From Zea mays (Eukaryota; Streptophyta; Magnoliopsida; Poales; Poaceae): a stretch of DNA of 64,000 bases. Position 1 is the stretch's first letter. Each line of letters opens with the position of its first letter. The DNA is taken from the NCBI RefSeq assembly GCF_902167145.1, contig NC_050104.1, positions 93,693,849 to 93,757,848 of the forward strand, written 5' to 3'. Shown in pieces: positions 20,062-31,416 of this stretch. Position numbers and translations under genes: made by a program. The notes beneath the pieces are model-generated. The model saw only the letters and a list, made by a program, of their open reading frames with translations, did no database searches and had not been told where the DNA came from.

Positions 20062-23000
20062 AAATCCGGGCGAGTGTTCTATACACAAGTGGATGTGACT
20101 CCAGAAGGAAATATTGTGCTTATGGGTACGTTCCTTGTTGCCCATCATCCTGCCAAAGTACTTTTTGATACTTGTGCATCTCATACATTCATTAGTAGAA
20201 CTTTTGTTGTGAATCATGATGTTCCAATTCAAGAAACCAATATGGGAGTTATTGTAAAATCTCCTGGGGGGAAAGTTAGGCACAAAGGAAGTAGCATTTC
20301 ATGTGCTAGCAGAATTGGTGGGCATATCTACCCCACCAATATGATAGTACTGAAGGGCCAAGACATAGACGTGATCCTAGGTATGAATTGGCTAGCTCAA
20401 CATGAAGCCATTATTGACACGAGAAAACGGACTATTCAGATAAATACAGTGTTAGGAGAAAGTCAGTTGAAGATCAAATTGTCTTCTCTAGAGAAAATTC
20501 CGGAAAAGGCTTATAGTGTGGTAGTCGAAGAGTTAGTCAATATCTCGGTGGTGCGAGAATTTCCGGATATGTTTCCAAAAGAGTTGCCAGGTTTGCCACC
20601 AGAGCATGATGTGGAATTCTCTATTGAACTTAAGCCTGGCACAACTCCTGTTTCTCGGAGATCATACATAATGCCCCCAAATGAACTAGCAGAATTAAAG
20701 ACTCAATTGCAAGATTTGGTAGAATAGGGTTTTATTCGACCCAGTTCCTCACCATGGGGCCGCCGTGCAATTTTTGTGAAAAAGAAGGATCAAACCTTAA
20801 GAATGTGTGTCGACTATAACCCTTAAATGAAGTAACTATCAAGAACAAGTATCCGCTGACGCGAATAGATTTGTTATTTGACCAGCTTGTTGGGGCGAAG
20901 GTATTTTCAAAGATTGATCTTCGTTCGGCTTATCATCAAATTCGGGTTCGGCCGGAGGATATTCCTAAGACGGCCTTCACGACAAGATATGGGTTGTATG
21001 AGTATTTGGTTATGTCATTCGGGCTTACAAATGTTCCTGCCCACTTCACCTATTTGATGAACTCGGTGTTTATGCCCGAACTGGATAAGTTCGTGGTGGT
21101 TTTTATTGATGACATCCTGATTTATTCTAAGAGAAAGGAAGAACTTGCTATGCATCTTCGGATTGTGCTATCTCGACTTCAAGAACACAAGTTATATGCT
21201 AAATTTAGCAAGTGTCAATTTTGGTTAGATCATGTTCCATTTCTTGGTCATATATTGTCAGCTGAAGGGGTAGCCGTGGATCCTGGTGAAGTGAAGGATA
21301 TTTTAGAATGGAAACTGCCTACCATGGTTCATCTTGTTCGAAGTTTTCTTGGTATGGCTGGATATTATCGTAGGTTCATTCCTGATTTTTCAAAAATCTC
21401 CAAGCCTATTACCGAACTATTGAAGAACAATGTGAAGTTTAATTGGACGCTAGAATGTAATGAAGCTTTTCAAAAGCTAAAGAAATTGCTAACTACTGCA
21501 CCGGTGCTAGCCCAACCTGACATTGAGAAGTCCTTCGATGTTTATTGTGATTCTTCAGGTACGGGGATTGGATGTGTATTAATGCAAGAAGGCCGTGTAA
21601 TAGCCTATGCTTCATGGTAGTTGAAGAGACATGAAGAACACTATCCTACTCATGATCTAGAACTAGCCGCAGTGGTTCATGCTTTGAAGATCTGGCATCA
21701 TTATCTTTTGGGCAATACTTGCCATATTTATACAGATCACAAAAGTCTCAAGTACATCTTCACTCAAGCTGAATCAAACATGAGACAACGAAGGTGGCTT
21801 GAACTAATTAAGTATTATGATCTAGAAGTACATTATCATCCGAGAAAGGCAAATGTGGTCGCGGATGCGCTCAGTCGCAAGGAACATTTGTGTTATCTGG
21901 CGGCTGGTTTGTTCGAAACCACAATCTGTCAAGAATTGGAACGGTTAAATTTGAGTATGTTTCAAGCCTCACTATTAGCCAATCTACAATTGGAATCAAC
22001 TCTAATTAACGAAATTATGGAAGCTCAGAGAACAGATGCCGGAATAACTCATATCAAGGGGCGTATGGCAATGGATCCTACTACGTGTTTCCACCTTGAT
22101 AACAAAGGTATTCTTTGGTTTAAGAATCGGTTAGTAGTCCCAAAGGTTCTGACATTGAGGCAACAGATACTCGATGAATCTCATACATCCCGGTATTCCA
22201 TTCATCCTGGAAGCAACAAGATGTATGAGGACTTGAAATCGTGATTCTAGTGGATTAAGATGAAAATAGAAATTGCTCGTTATGTTGCTAGATGTGATGT
22301 TTGCCAACGCGTTAAGGCTGTACATCTAAAGTCTGCTGGACCATTGCAACCGTTGCCTATTTTGGAAGGGAAATGGGAGAATATCAGTATGGATTTTATT
22401 GTAGGATTACCCAAAACAGTCAAGGGTTATGATTATATTTGGGTGATTGTGGACCATTTTACCAAGGTTGCACATTTTCTGCCAGTAAAGACTAGAGATC
22501 CAATGGTTTCCTACGCCAAATTGTACATTGCATGCATTCTGAGCTTGCATGGTGTGCCAAGGATGATCATCTCAGATCGTGGTCCTCAGTTTGTGGCCAA
22601 ATTCTAGGAAGGATTGCATAAGTCCCTTGGTACAAAATTAATTCATAGTTCAGCCTATCATCCCCAAACCAGTGGACAAACTAAAAGGGTGAATCAAATT
22701 TTGGAGGATATGTTGCGAGCATGCGTATTAGCCTTATCGGAAAAATGGGATGAGTGCTTGCCATTAGATGAATTTTCTTACAACAATAGTTACCAAGAAA
22801 GTATTCAGATGGCACCTTTTGAGGCTCTCTATGGTCAGCGGTGCAGAACTCCACTAAACTGGTCTGGGCCCGGTGAACGGTTTTTCTATGGACCAGATCT
22901 AGTAAAGGAGGCAGAAGAGAAGGTGAAACTTATTCAACACCATTTGAAGATTGCACAACATCGTCACCAGCGTTATGCAGAAAGAGAAGACGACCTTTGT

Positions 23001-23441
23001 ATTTCCAAGTTGGCGATTTTGTGTATCTAAAAGTTTCACCTATAAAAGGAGTAACTCGTTTTGGCATTAAGGGAAAGCTGGCACCAAGATATGTTAGTCC
23101 TTTTGAAATTCTATCTCAGTGTGGATCCGTGGCTTACAAGGTGAAACTGCCCTAACATCTTTTGGCCATACATGATGTATTCCACGTATCCCAACTAAAG
23201 AAATGCCTTCAAGTACCTGACAAAGTGGTAGAAGCTTCAGATGTTACTTTGGAACCAGATTTGACTTATTCTGAGCATCCTGTTAAGATTGTAGATCAAC
23301 AAGAAAGGGTTACCCGCAGAAAAAACAATCAAATTCTACAAAGTGCAATGGAATAAGCATTCTGAAGACGAAGCTACGTGGGAATCCAAAGAGTTTCTAA
23401 ATAGTCAGTTTCCTAAGTTCCTAGACTCCTGTAAATTTTAA
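20062..23441 (+). pseudogene. Gypsy A pol: protease, RT, RNase H, integrase, chromodomain, broken
   Basis: The protease motif reads LFDTCASHTFIS (about 20161), with Cys where the catalytic D-T-G needs Gly. RT begins after a stop at 20725 and a one-base loss near 20820. The catalytic box [13 protein letters not shown] (about 21093) is intact. RNase H ([17 protein letters not shown]) lies at 21500-21900 after a TAG at 21618. Integrase has a zinc motif (H...H, CDVCQ, about 22180-22300) and core acids in MDFIVGL and ISDRGPQF. The catalytic Glu codon at 22683 is AAA (Lys). Stops occur at 22242, 22251 and 22605. A one-base gain near 23325 shifts the frame into the chromodomain-like end (EATWESKEFLNSQFPKFL), stopping at 23439-23441. 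Confidence 0.88.
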
Positions 23442-23582
23442 GTTTGTTGTGATCTATCTCTAAAGCAAACAACCCGGGGCCCCACACCCCTGCCTTGTAA
23501 CAAAAATAATAAAATGAGATTGTGACACGTTTACTTTTCCATTACTTAGCCACGAGCTTTAATCTCGGGACGAGATTTATTT

Positions 23583-23596
23583 TTAGGGGGAAAGGA
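23583..23596 (+). other. Polypurine tract of Gypsy A
   Basis: TTAGGGGGAAAGGA immediately before the 3' LTR TG at 23597. Confidence 0.8.
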
Positions 23597-26500
23597 TGTA
23601 ACACCCCTGGTGTTACTAAAACTGAAACTTTGGCATGACATCATTTTCACTAGCATTTCATTATGTATGATACACTTAGAGTGCATCCACTAGGTAAAAA
23701 TTTCAAAACAAGTTGTGATGTGATGTTTTGAATTGATTCTCAACCCTAGGGTAGGGTGCTTACCCAAGGACTAGAATTATGTGGGTGTGTAAGATAGCAT
23801 TTTGAGTACGAACTCAAAGATTAGTGGAAATGTTCAAAAGAGACTAAACTTGGAGTGTTGGAGTGGCACGTAAACCCTAGAACACTACAACCCTAATATG
23901 AACCCTAGAAACCCTAACTAAAGTGCTTTATGAGGTAAATCAAATTTCTATGCGCTTTTGGACCAAAGTGCATATATCAAAGTGGTAGAGTAACAAAAAC
24001 TAGGCAACTTTTATATTTAGAGATTTCCATGTGCTATGGAAGAAATTGGAGTAAATTGCAAAAGGGTCCCAAGGGCACCCAAGTGGTTAACTCTGAAAAA
24101 CAGTAATTTGGTGCTAGCTTTAGACCTCTGTACCTTTTGATCTATAGAGATTTTGTCATGGGTCATTACAAAAAATTTGTAGAGCTATTGAAGTAGTTTA
24201 AATTTGATTAAGTGATTAAGCCCTAGAGCTGTACAGAAATTGAAGTAAAGTAGCCTGGAAGTTGGGCTGTCAGTCAGGGTTTGGACTGAAGATTAGACTA
24301 GCAGTGGTATTAGATTGATTTGAGAGCTGATTTGTGCTTGATCGAGTGGAGGTATGAACAAGAACTCTATAACAAAGTTAAAGTTGATATGATGGACAAC
24401 AACTTTGCTATAGTCGGCGTGATAGGATGTTAAACGAAAATCAAAGAGAAATGATCCTCAAATTGCTCTGTCAGGCGCGGAATGGACACCGCCATGGTAC
24501 TGTACATTGAAGAAGATCCTAAGTGACGTGTGCTCGCCGCCGACGTCCCACCACCATGATTCGAGCTCGCGCCACAATTGGTGCCGTCGAGACGTGGATC
24601 GATGCATGGTAAAAAGATCTCTGGCTCGGATTCGATGCTCGAATTACCACTCTAGCCACGGACACCACATGTCCTCACCGTGAATCATCCGCCACCGTTG
24701 TAGCAAGCCACCAAACGCTCAGGCTGTCCACATAGCTGGTTGGGGCCTTGTGTATTGAACCGTCGTAAATGGTTCGCGGTAAATCCACCACATTACCGGC
24801 CTATGGACACCGTTGCGGCTAACGTGGAGCTTCTCGGGTTATCGCCGCCGCTGTGAATCAGTGACCAAATTGCCCACCGTCGAGGTGACTTCCTTTAAAT
24901 TGAGCCTGCGCTCATTCCAACCTCTCCGTTATGCACCCAAGACACCATTTGTTTCCACCGTTCCATCATCGATAGCCAAGGAACACTAGTTTTTCCCCAT
25001 TGGTGGTCACCAGCGCCGTCGAGCAGTGCAACCGCATGGCCAGCTTTTCCTCAGGTCAGTCGTAGATGTTTAACTCATGTTTCACAGTCTATAGATCATG
25101 GTGAAGCTCATGCGCTTTTTCACTTGAACTCTACTGCATAGGGTTAACTGGAACACTGTCGTGTCGTTCGACCAACCCATAGCTCCTCCGGACAAACCTA
25201 GGTGAGCATCGTCTGTCTGATGCATTACTGATACTCGTAGTAACCTTGAATTGAACCCTACCGCGCTCAAAACCCCGGTACGCCTCACCAGAGCTCATTG
25301 ATCCGCCGTTAACATGGCCAGTGAAGCCCTAGATGATTTAAGGTCAATTAACTTAGGGTAAATAGGAAATAAGTCTCGGGAGTCATATTTGTAGGCTCGG
25401 TTTCATCGGAGAGGGTCGCTGTCAATGGGTCTATGCGGCGGATGGCCGACGCTCGTCGGGATGCAACCGTGGACCGGAGTTTGTGAATAGAGCGGAAGCC
25501 AAGGGCCTATGTGCAACTGTCAGTGAGACAAGTGAATAGTATCTAGGGTTCTTTACTGATTATTTGAACACCTAGGGAACCTCGTGAAAATCTGCAACGC
25601 AGGCATGGGCGCGCGTGCGTTTTCCCTATCGTGGGCTGACTCGGCCCAGAATCGGCCCAACCCTATTCATCGTTTTCTTTTTATTTTTACTGTCAGCTTC
25701 AGCAATTTATAGAAAATAGTAGAAAATTCATAAAACCATGAGACTAATTTTGCTAGACTCCTAAAAACACAGAGTAATTAATAAAAATGGTTTCAAGATT
25801 TTATCCCAAGCCTAGAATTATTTAGCCCTTTAAGATGCTCAAACCAAGCCTTTTAGAATTTTAGAAATAAAACCCTAGGTCCAAAAATCACAAGAATTTG
25901 TGGCAACATTATATACCCTTAGAATAGCTTCTGGTTAAAATTTGAACCTATTTGGAGTTGATTTACCCAAAGGACTAAAACATAGCTAAGTATAAGTAAT
26001 TAAAACCCTAAACTTTAGTATTTGGTTTAAGGTTAGATCAAACTTAAATCCTACCTAGTGTTAGATAGCAAATTGGCCAACTAGAACATGGATAGTCCTC
26101 TGGTCTTTTAAAGTAAGTGTAATATGAGCCCTTTAGATAAAAACTATACTACCCATAAACATAAATATAATGGTCATGTCCTTAGTTATGAATATGTAAG
26201 TTTTCCACCTCTCTATAAATGAGAGTTTGCATAGCATCTCATTACATGAGCATTCATATACTTTGAATTGACTTGTAGAGCACCTAGAAGAAGAATTTGA
26301 AGTGGAAGTGGAAGGGGAGCCTGTTCCTCCATCTGAAACTTCTCCAACTGAGGTTATTGCTGAAGGTCCTCCAGAAGGTGCTCCAATAGGATTTACTGCC
26401 AACTGCAATATTTTAGTAGAAGAACCTCACTCTCCTCCTCATCAAGGCAAGCCCCAGTGCATTTGCCACCTCCTTGTTGTTTTTAAACTTTTATCACTTA

Positions 26501-27848
26501 TATGCTGCATTAGGTAGTAGGAGTTGAATGACTAAACCTTTGCTGCATAACTTCCTTGAATTATTGATTATTGTCCTTGATACCTAATTTGAAAAGCTAG
26601 AGATTCTAAGTATGCTTATAGACAAGGAACAAAATGTTTTGATGTATGAATCATGTTTTACAAAGAAAAGAGACTAGAGTGATGAAGGTATCAAAGGCCT
26701 TGATGACGTCATCATTTCAGTAGGGTACCTCTAACAGGTACTAAGTTTTCAGAAATAATTTAATGTGAGACCAGACGTTGAGCAGGAAAGGTCGCCCGTT
26801 TGTGTCAATTAAGGACCACAACGAAAGTAGGCTTGCTGATCTAGGACCTTTTAACTGGCTACATGCCTTGCCATGGGTAAGCTTAGCCTCGGCTGGACCA
26901 ATACCAAAAAGGCTGACCCGCAATGGGAGTGGAGAGATGGCGAGAGTATCATGTATCCACCTGGCAACAGGCTGGATGGTGGGGTATTGAGCTCTCGGAT
27001 GGCGGGGACCTGTTCTGGTCTTGAGAAATTCGGTGGCGAGTTGACATATGCAAGGGTTAAGTGCTACATATGTCGTGTGGTTGGAGATCCTCAGCTGAGT
27101 ATTAATCGATTTGGAACGCCGTTACTTCTCGGATATGAAGACTGGATCACTGCCCTGCATCGTAGATAACAAGTGAAACTAAAGCTGCTAAAATGAAGCT
27201 AGTGTAGGACAACTGAATGCTCTAGATTAGGCAAATCTAGATTCAGGAAAAGTAATTAACTTGTGAAGTAAAAGTTTGGCATAAGGATCCACTACTAGTA
27301 AGCTTTTCTACAAAAATGAGTCATTGAAACTTGATGAGCTTTACCTTGATTCCCAATAAACCAGCATACCCTTCAGAGTCTTTTCTTTAGTCGGGTAAGT
27401 CTCGCTGAGTAATTGCGTACTCAGGGTTTTATTTCCATTGTTGCTGCAGGGGAGACTATTAACACTTTTGAGTTTTGCTAAAACTCACACTGGAGGCTTC
27501 TACTTTTGTTTATGTTCATTATGTGTGTACTGCGGGAAGATGGTTTCTTCCCGGTTGATGTAATAAGTTAGCACTTGACTCTACCTTAGGCATATAATAA
27601 TAATACCTATTACTTGGTTTGTATATTATATTATTGTAAAGTCTTCCGCTCAACTCCTATATTTAAAGTTTATGTTCTTGTGGGATTATTGTAATAATTA
27701 CAACTATGATGAATGGTCCTTGGGAATGAACGAGTTCATCGAAACTCGGCACCCTGAGTAAGTTATCTGATTTACTTACATATCCATCGAAGGCCTTGAG
27801 GACAAGGATTGGTGTACGTGGGCCCGATAACTTGGTTGGGTTGTGACA
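23597..27848 (+). repeat. 3' LTR of Gypsy A
   Basis: 4252 bases from TGTAACACCCC to GGGTTGTGACA, followed by CTAAT (27849-27853). It keeps the roughly 340-base internal segment that the 5' copy has lost. No recognisable coding content. Confidence 0.93.
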
Positions 27849-29781
27849 CTAATGGCTCCCAAGGAGTACTTGAAAATCTTGATGATGTAGGTGATGAACC
27901 ACTCACGGAAGCTATGAAGAATAAGCCAATTGGAGCTATCAAACCAAAAGAAGATGAAGATGAGGTGCAAGATATCAATAGGCCTTCTTCATCAAATGTA
28001 CCCCAAGATGATGAAAAAGATGGGAGGCATGCAAATAAAAATTCATTTGTCTCTCATGAACAAGCGATGGTATAAGCCAAAGATGTTGATGCTCCAAGAT
28101 CTTCTTCCCAAGTGGTTGACAAGAATTCATCACTACTACAATCACATCCACAAGATCTCATCATTGGGAATCCTTCAAAAGGGGTTATTACTCGTTCACA
28201 AAAATATGCTTCATTTATTGAACATCACTCCGTTGTTTCTTGTGGTGAGCCTACTTGTATAGATGAGGTGCTATAGGATACAGACTGGGTGAATGCCATG
28301 CTTGTAGAATTCAACAACTTCAGCCAGAATCAAGTTTGGACCCTTGAGAAGCCTCAACAAGATGCAAGAATCATTGGAACAAAGTGGGTGTTTCGGAACA
28401 AACAAGATGATCAAGGGCTAATTGTGCAGAACAAGGCAAGGCTAGTTGCAAAGGGGTTCTCTCAAGTTGAAGGCTTGGATTTTGGAGAGACCTTTGCACT
28501 TGTTGCTCGACTTGAAGCCATATGTATCCTTCTTGCATATGGATCCAACTATGAAATTAAATTATATCAAATGGACGTAAAAAGGGCATTTTTAAATGGA
28601 TTCATAAATGAACTTGTATATGTTGAGCAACCCTCCGAGTTTGAAGACCCTAGATATCCTAATCATGCTTACAGGTTGTCCAAGTCGCTATATGGTCTAA
28701 AGCAAGCTCCAAGGCTTGGTATGAGCGTCTTCATGACTTCCTCATTGAGAAGGGCTTCTTGATCAGGACCGTCGACACCACTTTATTCGCCAAGAAGCAT
28801 AATAGTGATATTTTCATTTGTCAAGTTTATGTTGATGATATAATCTTTGGCTCGACAAATTATTGTCATTGCAAGGAATTTGGTGAGTTGATGTGGAAAG
28901 AGTTTGAGATGTCAATGATTGGTGAGCTCACTTTCTTCCTCGTCTTTCAAGTCAAGCAAATGAAAGAAGGCAACTTCTTCTCTCAAGAGAAGTATACCAA
29001 AGACTTGTTGAAAAGATCCAAAATGGAGAAGTGCAAACCAATTAAGACACCCATGCCTACTAATAGACATCTCAACCTATATGAGGGAGGTAACCCGGTT
29101 GATCAAACTCTTTACCATTCTATGATTGGTAGTTTATTGTATCTTACCGCATCTAGGCCTGATATCATGTTTAGTGTTTATATGTGTGTCCGCTTTCAAG
29201 CAAATCCAAAGAAAACTTATCTTAGTGTTGTTAAAAGAATTCATAGGTACCTTAAGCACACCTCAAGTGTTGGCATCTGGTATCCCAAATGAGCTACGTT
29301 TGAATTAATTGGCTATTCCGATTCATGTTACGCCGGTTGCAAAATTGATAGGAAAAGTACATCCGGGCGGTGCCATTTTCTTGGGAGATCACTAGTTTCA
29401 TGGACTTCTAAAAAGCAAAATAGTGTTGCCTTATCAACTGCTGAAGCGGAATACATTGTTGTGGGTGCTTGTTGCACACAAATTCTTTATATGAAACAAA
29501 CACTTCTAGACTATGGTGTAGTTCTAGAAATAGTACCTTTGTTGTGTTATAATGAGAGTGCTGTTAAAATTGTTAATAATCCTGTACAACACTCTCGCAC
29601 CAAGCATATTGACATCCGTCATCACTTCCTTAGAGATCATGTTGCTAAAGGAGATATTGTGCTAGAAGGAGTGAGAACAGAAGATCAACTTGCAGATATT
29701 TTTAAAAAGCCTATAGACAAAACCCGCTTTTGCATGTTGAGGAATGAGGTCAATATTCTTGATCTCAGAAATTTCACTTAA
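27849..29781 (+). pseudogene. Copia S pol, 3' part: reverse transcriptase and RNase H, broken
   Basis: Continues the frame interrupted at 6553. A linker region follows with stops at 28073 and 28274. The RT domain starts near 28289 (VWTLEKPQ, KWVFRNKQ), with QMDVKRAFLNGF (about 28570) and SLYGLKQAPR (about 28690). A one-base loss near 28718 shifts the frame, and the catalytic YVDD lies in VYVDDIIFGST (about 28830). RNase H starts after a TGA at 29290, with STAEAEYI (about 29440), SRTKHIDIRHHFLRDH (about 29600) and a C-terminus at 29781. Sequence style is SIRE lineage. It ends 22 bases before the LTR D insertion. Confidence 0.85.
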
Positions 29782-29803
29782 TCCTAAAATGGTGGTGTCA
29801 AGC

Positions 29804-31416
29804 TGTAACACCCCTGGTGTTTGCCTCCTGCTAAACTTTTCTTATGAACTTAAGCACGGGATATCAGTAATAATAATAATCTCAATGTTTTAATACTCAC
29901 ATATCATAATTTTGATCTTCATCTCTGTCTATCCGGCATGTTCTAAATATTTCACGAAGATTGAAACATATTTGTTCTGTGAATTAACGACTCTCGTGCC
30001 TATTAAAGATTTATCGATTGAGCGAAGGCAAATATAGAACCTTAACTCGCCTTGTAGGTTCGCCAAATAAATTTATGAGAATTCGACGACTAAAATATTC
30101 GGTGCAAAACAATCGCTACCACTCGTTGTCCAAGAGAAATCATGTGCAAGGTCGATAATCAAGAATTTCGGTTGTTAGCAGATGAGATTTATCTAGTTTC
30201 AATTAAATCAAACACAGAGAGTATGGATTTAAGCAAGAATTATCGGTGAGAATATTGGCGTCTATGTCCTAATCATCTTGACCTATCACGATTTCATTAT
30301 CGTATCTGTTTTCATCTATTTGGACTCTTTCTAAAAAATTTTGTGATGTTCTGAACATAATTGTTCCGAAAATTAGCGAGTCTGGTGATTATTTAAAATT
30401 CATCGATTGCTCAAATATGAATTTGGAAACTTAGTTCAGTCTTCCAATTTCGTCCCAAACAAAATTTATTAGAAGCTTAGCGACAAGAGTGTTGAAGCGA
30501 GATTAAATTGGATCGAGATAATTAGAGCCGATATTGAGTATTCGTAATTAATCTATTTCCTTGTTCAGACTACGGATAAAATTATCGGGTTTCGAGTCTA
30601 ATCAAATTAAGCACAATCTTAATATATCGACTCTGATATCGTTTGGTTTGGTCTGTGTGTTCCTCACCCAGATCCAAATTTTCGAATAAAGATAACGGGT
30701 AGTAGTTATCGAACATTGAGAATATTCACCGAGTCGAACACTGTCCAAAGACTGTCATCGATCTTGTCTTGGTTCGAACAGTTTCTACATCTTTTAAACT
30801 CTAAAACCTGAAACTATGTTTACCTGTACGTATTTGTTTAGAAAATGACAATAAGGAACTTTCATTTTTCCCTTGCTCACTTTCTAGCCTCTTCTTTCTC
30901 CGTTCCTATCTCCTTGTGGTCAAATCCTTATCACCAGCTATGGCCGCCAAACCCCCCTGCCCTCTCCATCTCGACTCCTGGGCATCAACCCCCATGCCAG
31001 AAGCTAGCCATCTCGGCTCCTGGGCATCAACCCCCACGCTAGAAGCTAGGGCACTGCTCCAGTCCCATGGTGAGCTCGCCCTGCCCCCTGTACGACGCCC
31101 TCCCTGCTCCTCTCCACACGATCACGCATGCCTGAGCACCAGCCGTTCCCACCGTTCTCGCCCGCCATGGATCTCGCCCAGCCTTTCCCCATTTCCTCCC
31201 CACCTCCTAGATGCTCGCGTGCCCAGTCCCAGCTCACCCAGCCCCCTCTCTGCTGGTGGTCGGCCACCTCTGCTGCTCCCATGGTGATCTCATCCCTTCC
31301 CTACTCTCCGTTTCTTCCTCGGATGGACGCCAACAACAGCAGCCCCGGATCTGCACAGCCCCGACCTTGTTATCGACCTCATTGAGCACCTGCAACCCTT
31401 TCAGTTTTTGCGCTAC
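29804..31416 (+). repeat. LTR D, left part (unassigned Gypsy-type LTR)
   Basis: Starts TGTAACACCCCTGGTGTTTG at the exact point where Copia S stops. It is interpreted as the beginning of another LTR element. The first 18 bases equal those of Gypsy A's LTR, and the rest differs. It is A/T-rich to about 30840, then a C-rich stretch (30940-31400) with spurious ORFs. It is interrupted at 31416 by Gypsy B and resumes at 42679. No internal region, second LTR or TSD partner was found, so it may be a truncated element or part of a longer one. Confidence 0.55.
31412..31416. repeat. Target site duplication of Gypsy B, left copy (GCTAC)
   Basis: GCTAC before Gypsy B; the same five bases follow at 42674-42678. 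Confidence 0.93.

Larger units (their letters stand above)
6554..27848 (+). mobile_element. Gypsy A: chromovirus-type Ty3/Gypsy element with very long LTRs
   Basis: A full-length element bounded by TG...CA and the CTAAT duplication. It measures about 14.1 kb once the nested element Z (10532-17727 plus one TSD) is removed. It has LTRs of 3977 and 4252 bases, a tRNA-Met primer site, an extra coiled-coil ORF before gag, gag, protease, RT, RNase H, integrase and a C-terminal chromodomain-like tail (SEDEATWESKEFL). Pol order and tail place it with Del/Tekay chromoviruses. The LTRs differ at about 12 of the first 230 positions (about 5 percent by eye). With a grass LTR rate of 1.3e-8 per site per year, this suggests roughly 2 million years (inference). 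Many stops and lost active-site residues show that it is dead. Confidence 0.9.
1498..29803 (+). mobile_element. Copia S: SIRE/Maximus-lineage Ty1/Copia element, interrupted
   Basis: Plus-strand Copia element with 5' LTR (1498-2924), tRNA-Met primer site (2927), gag with two zinc knuckles, protease, integrase, RT and RNase H. A 21.3 kb Gypsy insertion (6554-27848) splits pol between integrase and RT. The coding sequence resumes in frame at 27849 after one copy of the TSD. The element is cut at 29803 by LTR D, and its 3' LTR is not found in the window. The large gag with a long coiled-coil tail and two zinc knuckles fits the SIRE lineage (Opie/Ji in maize). Several stops and frameshifts show that it is inactive. 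Confidence 0.85.
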
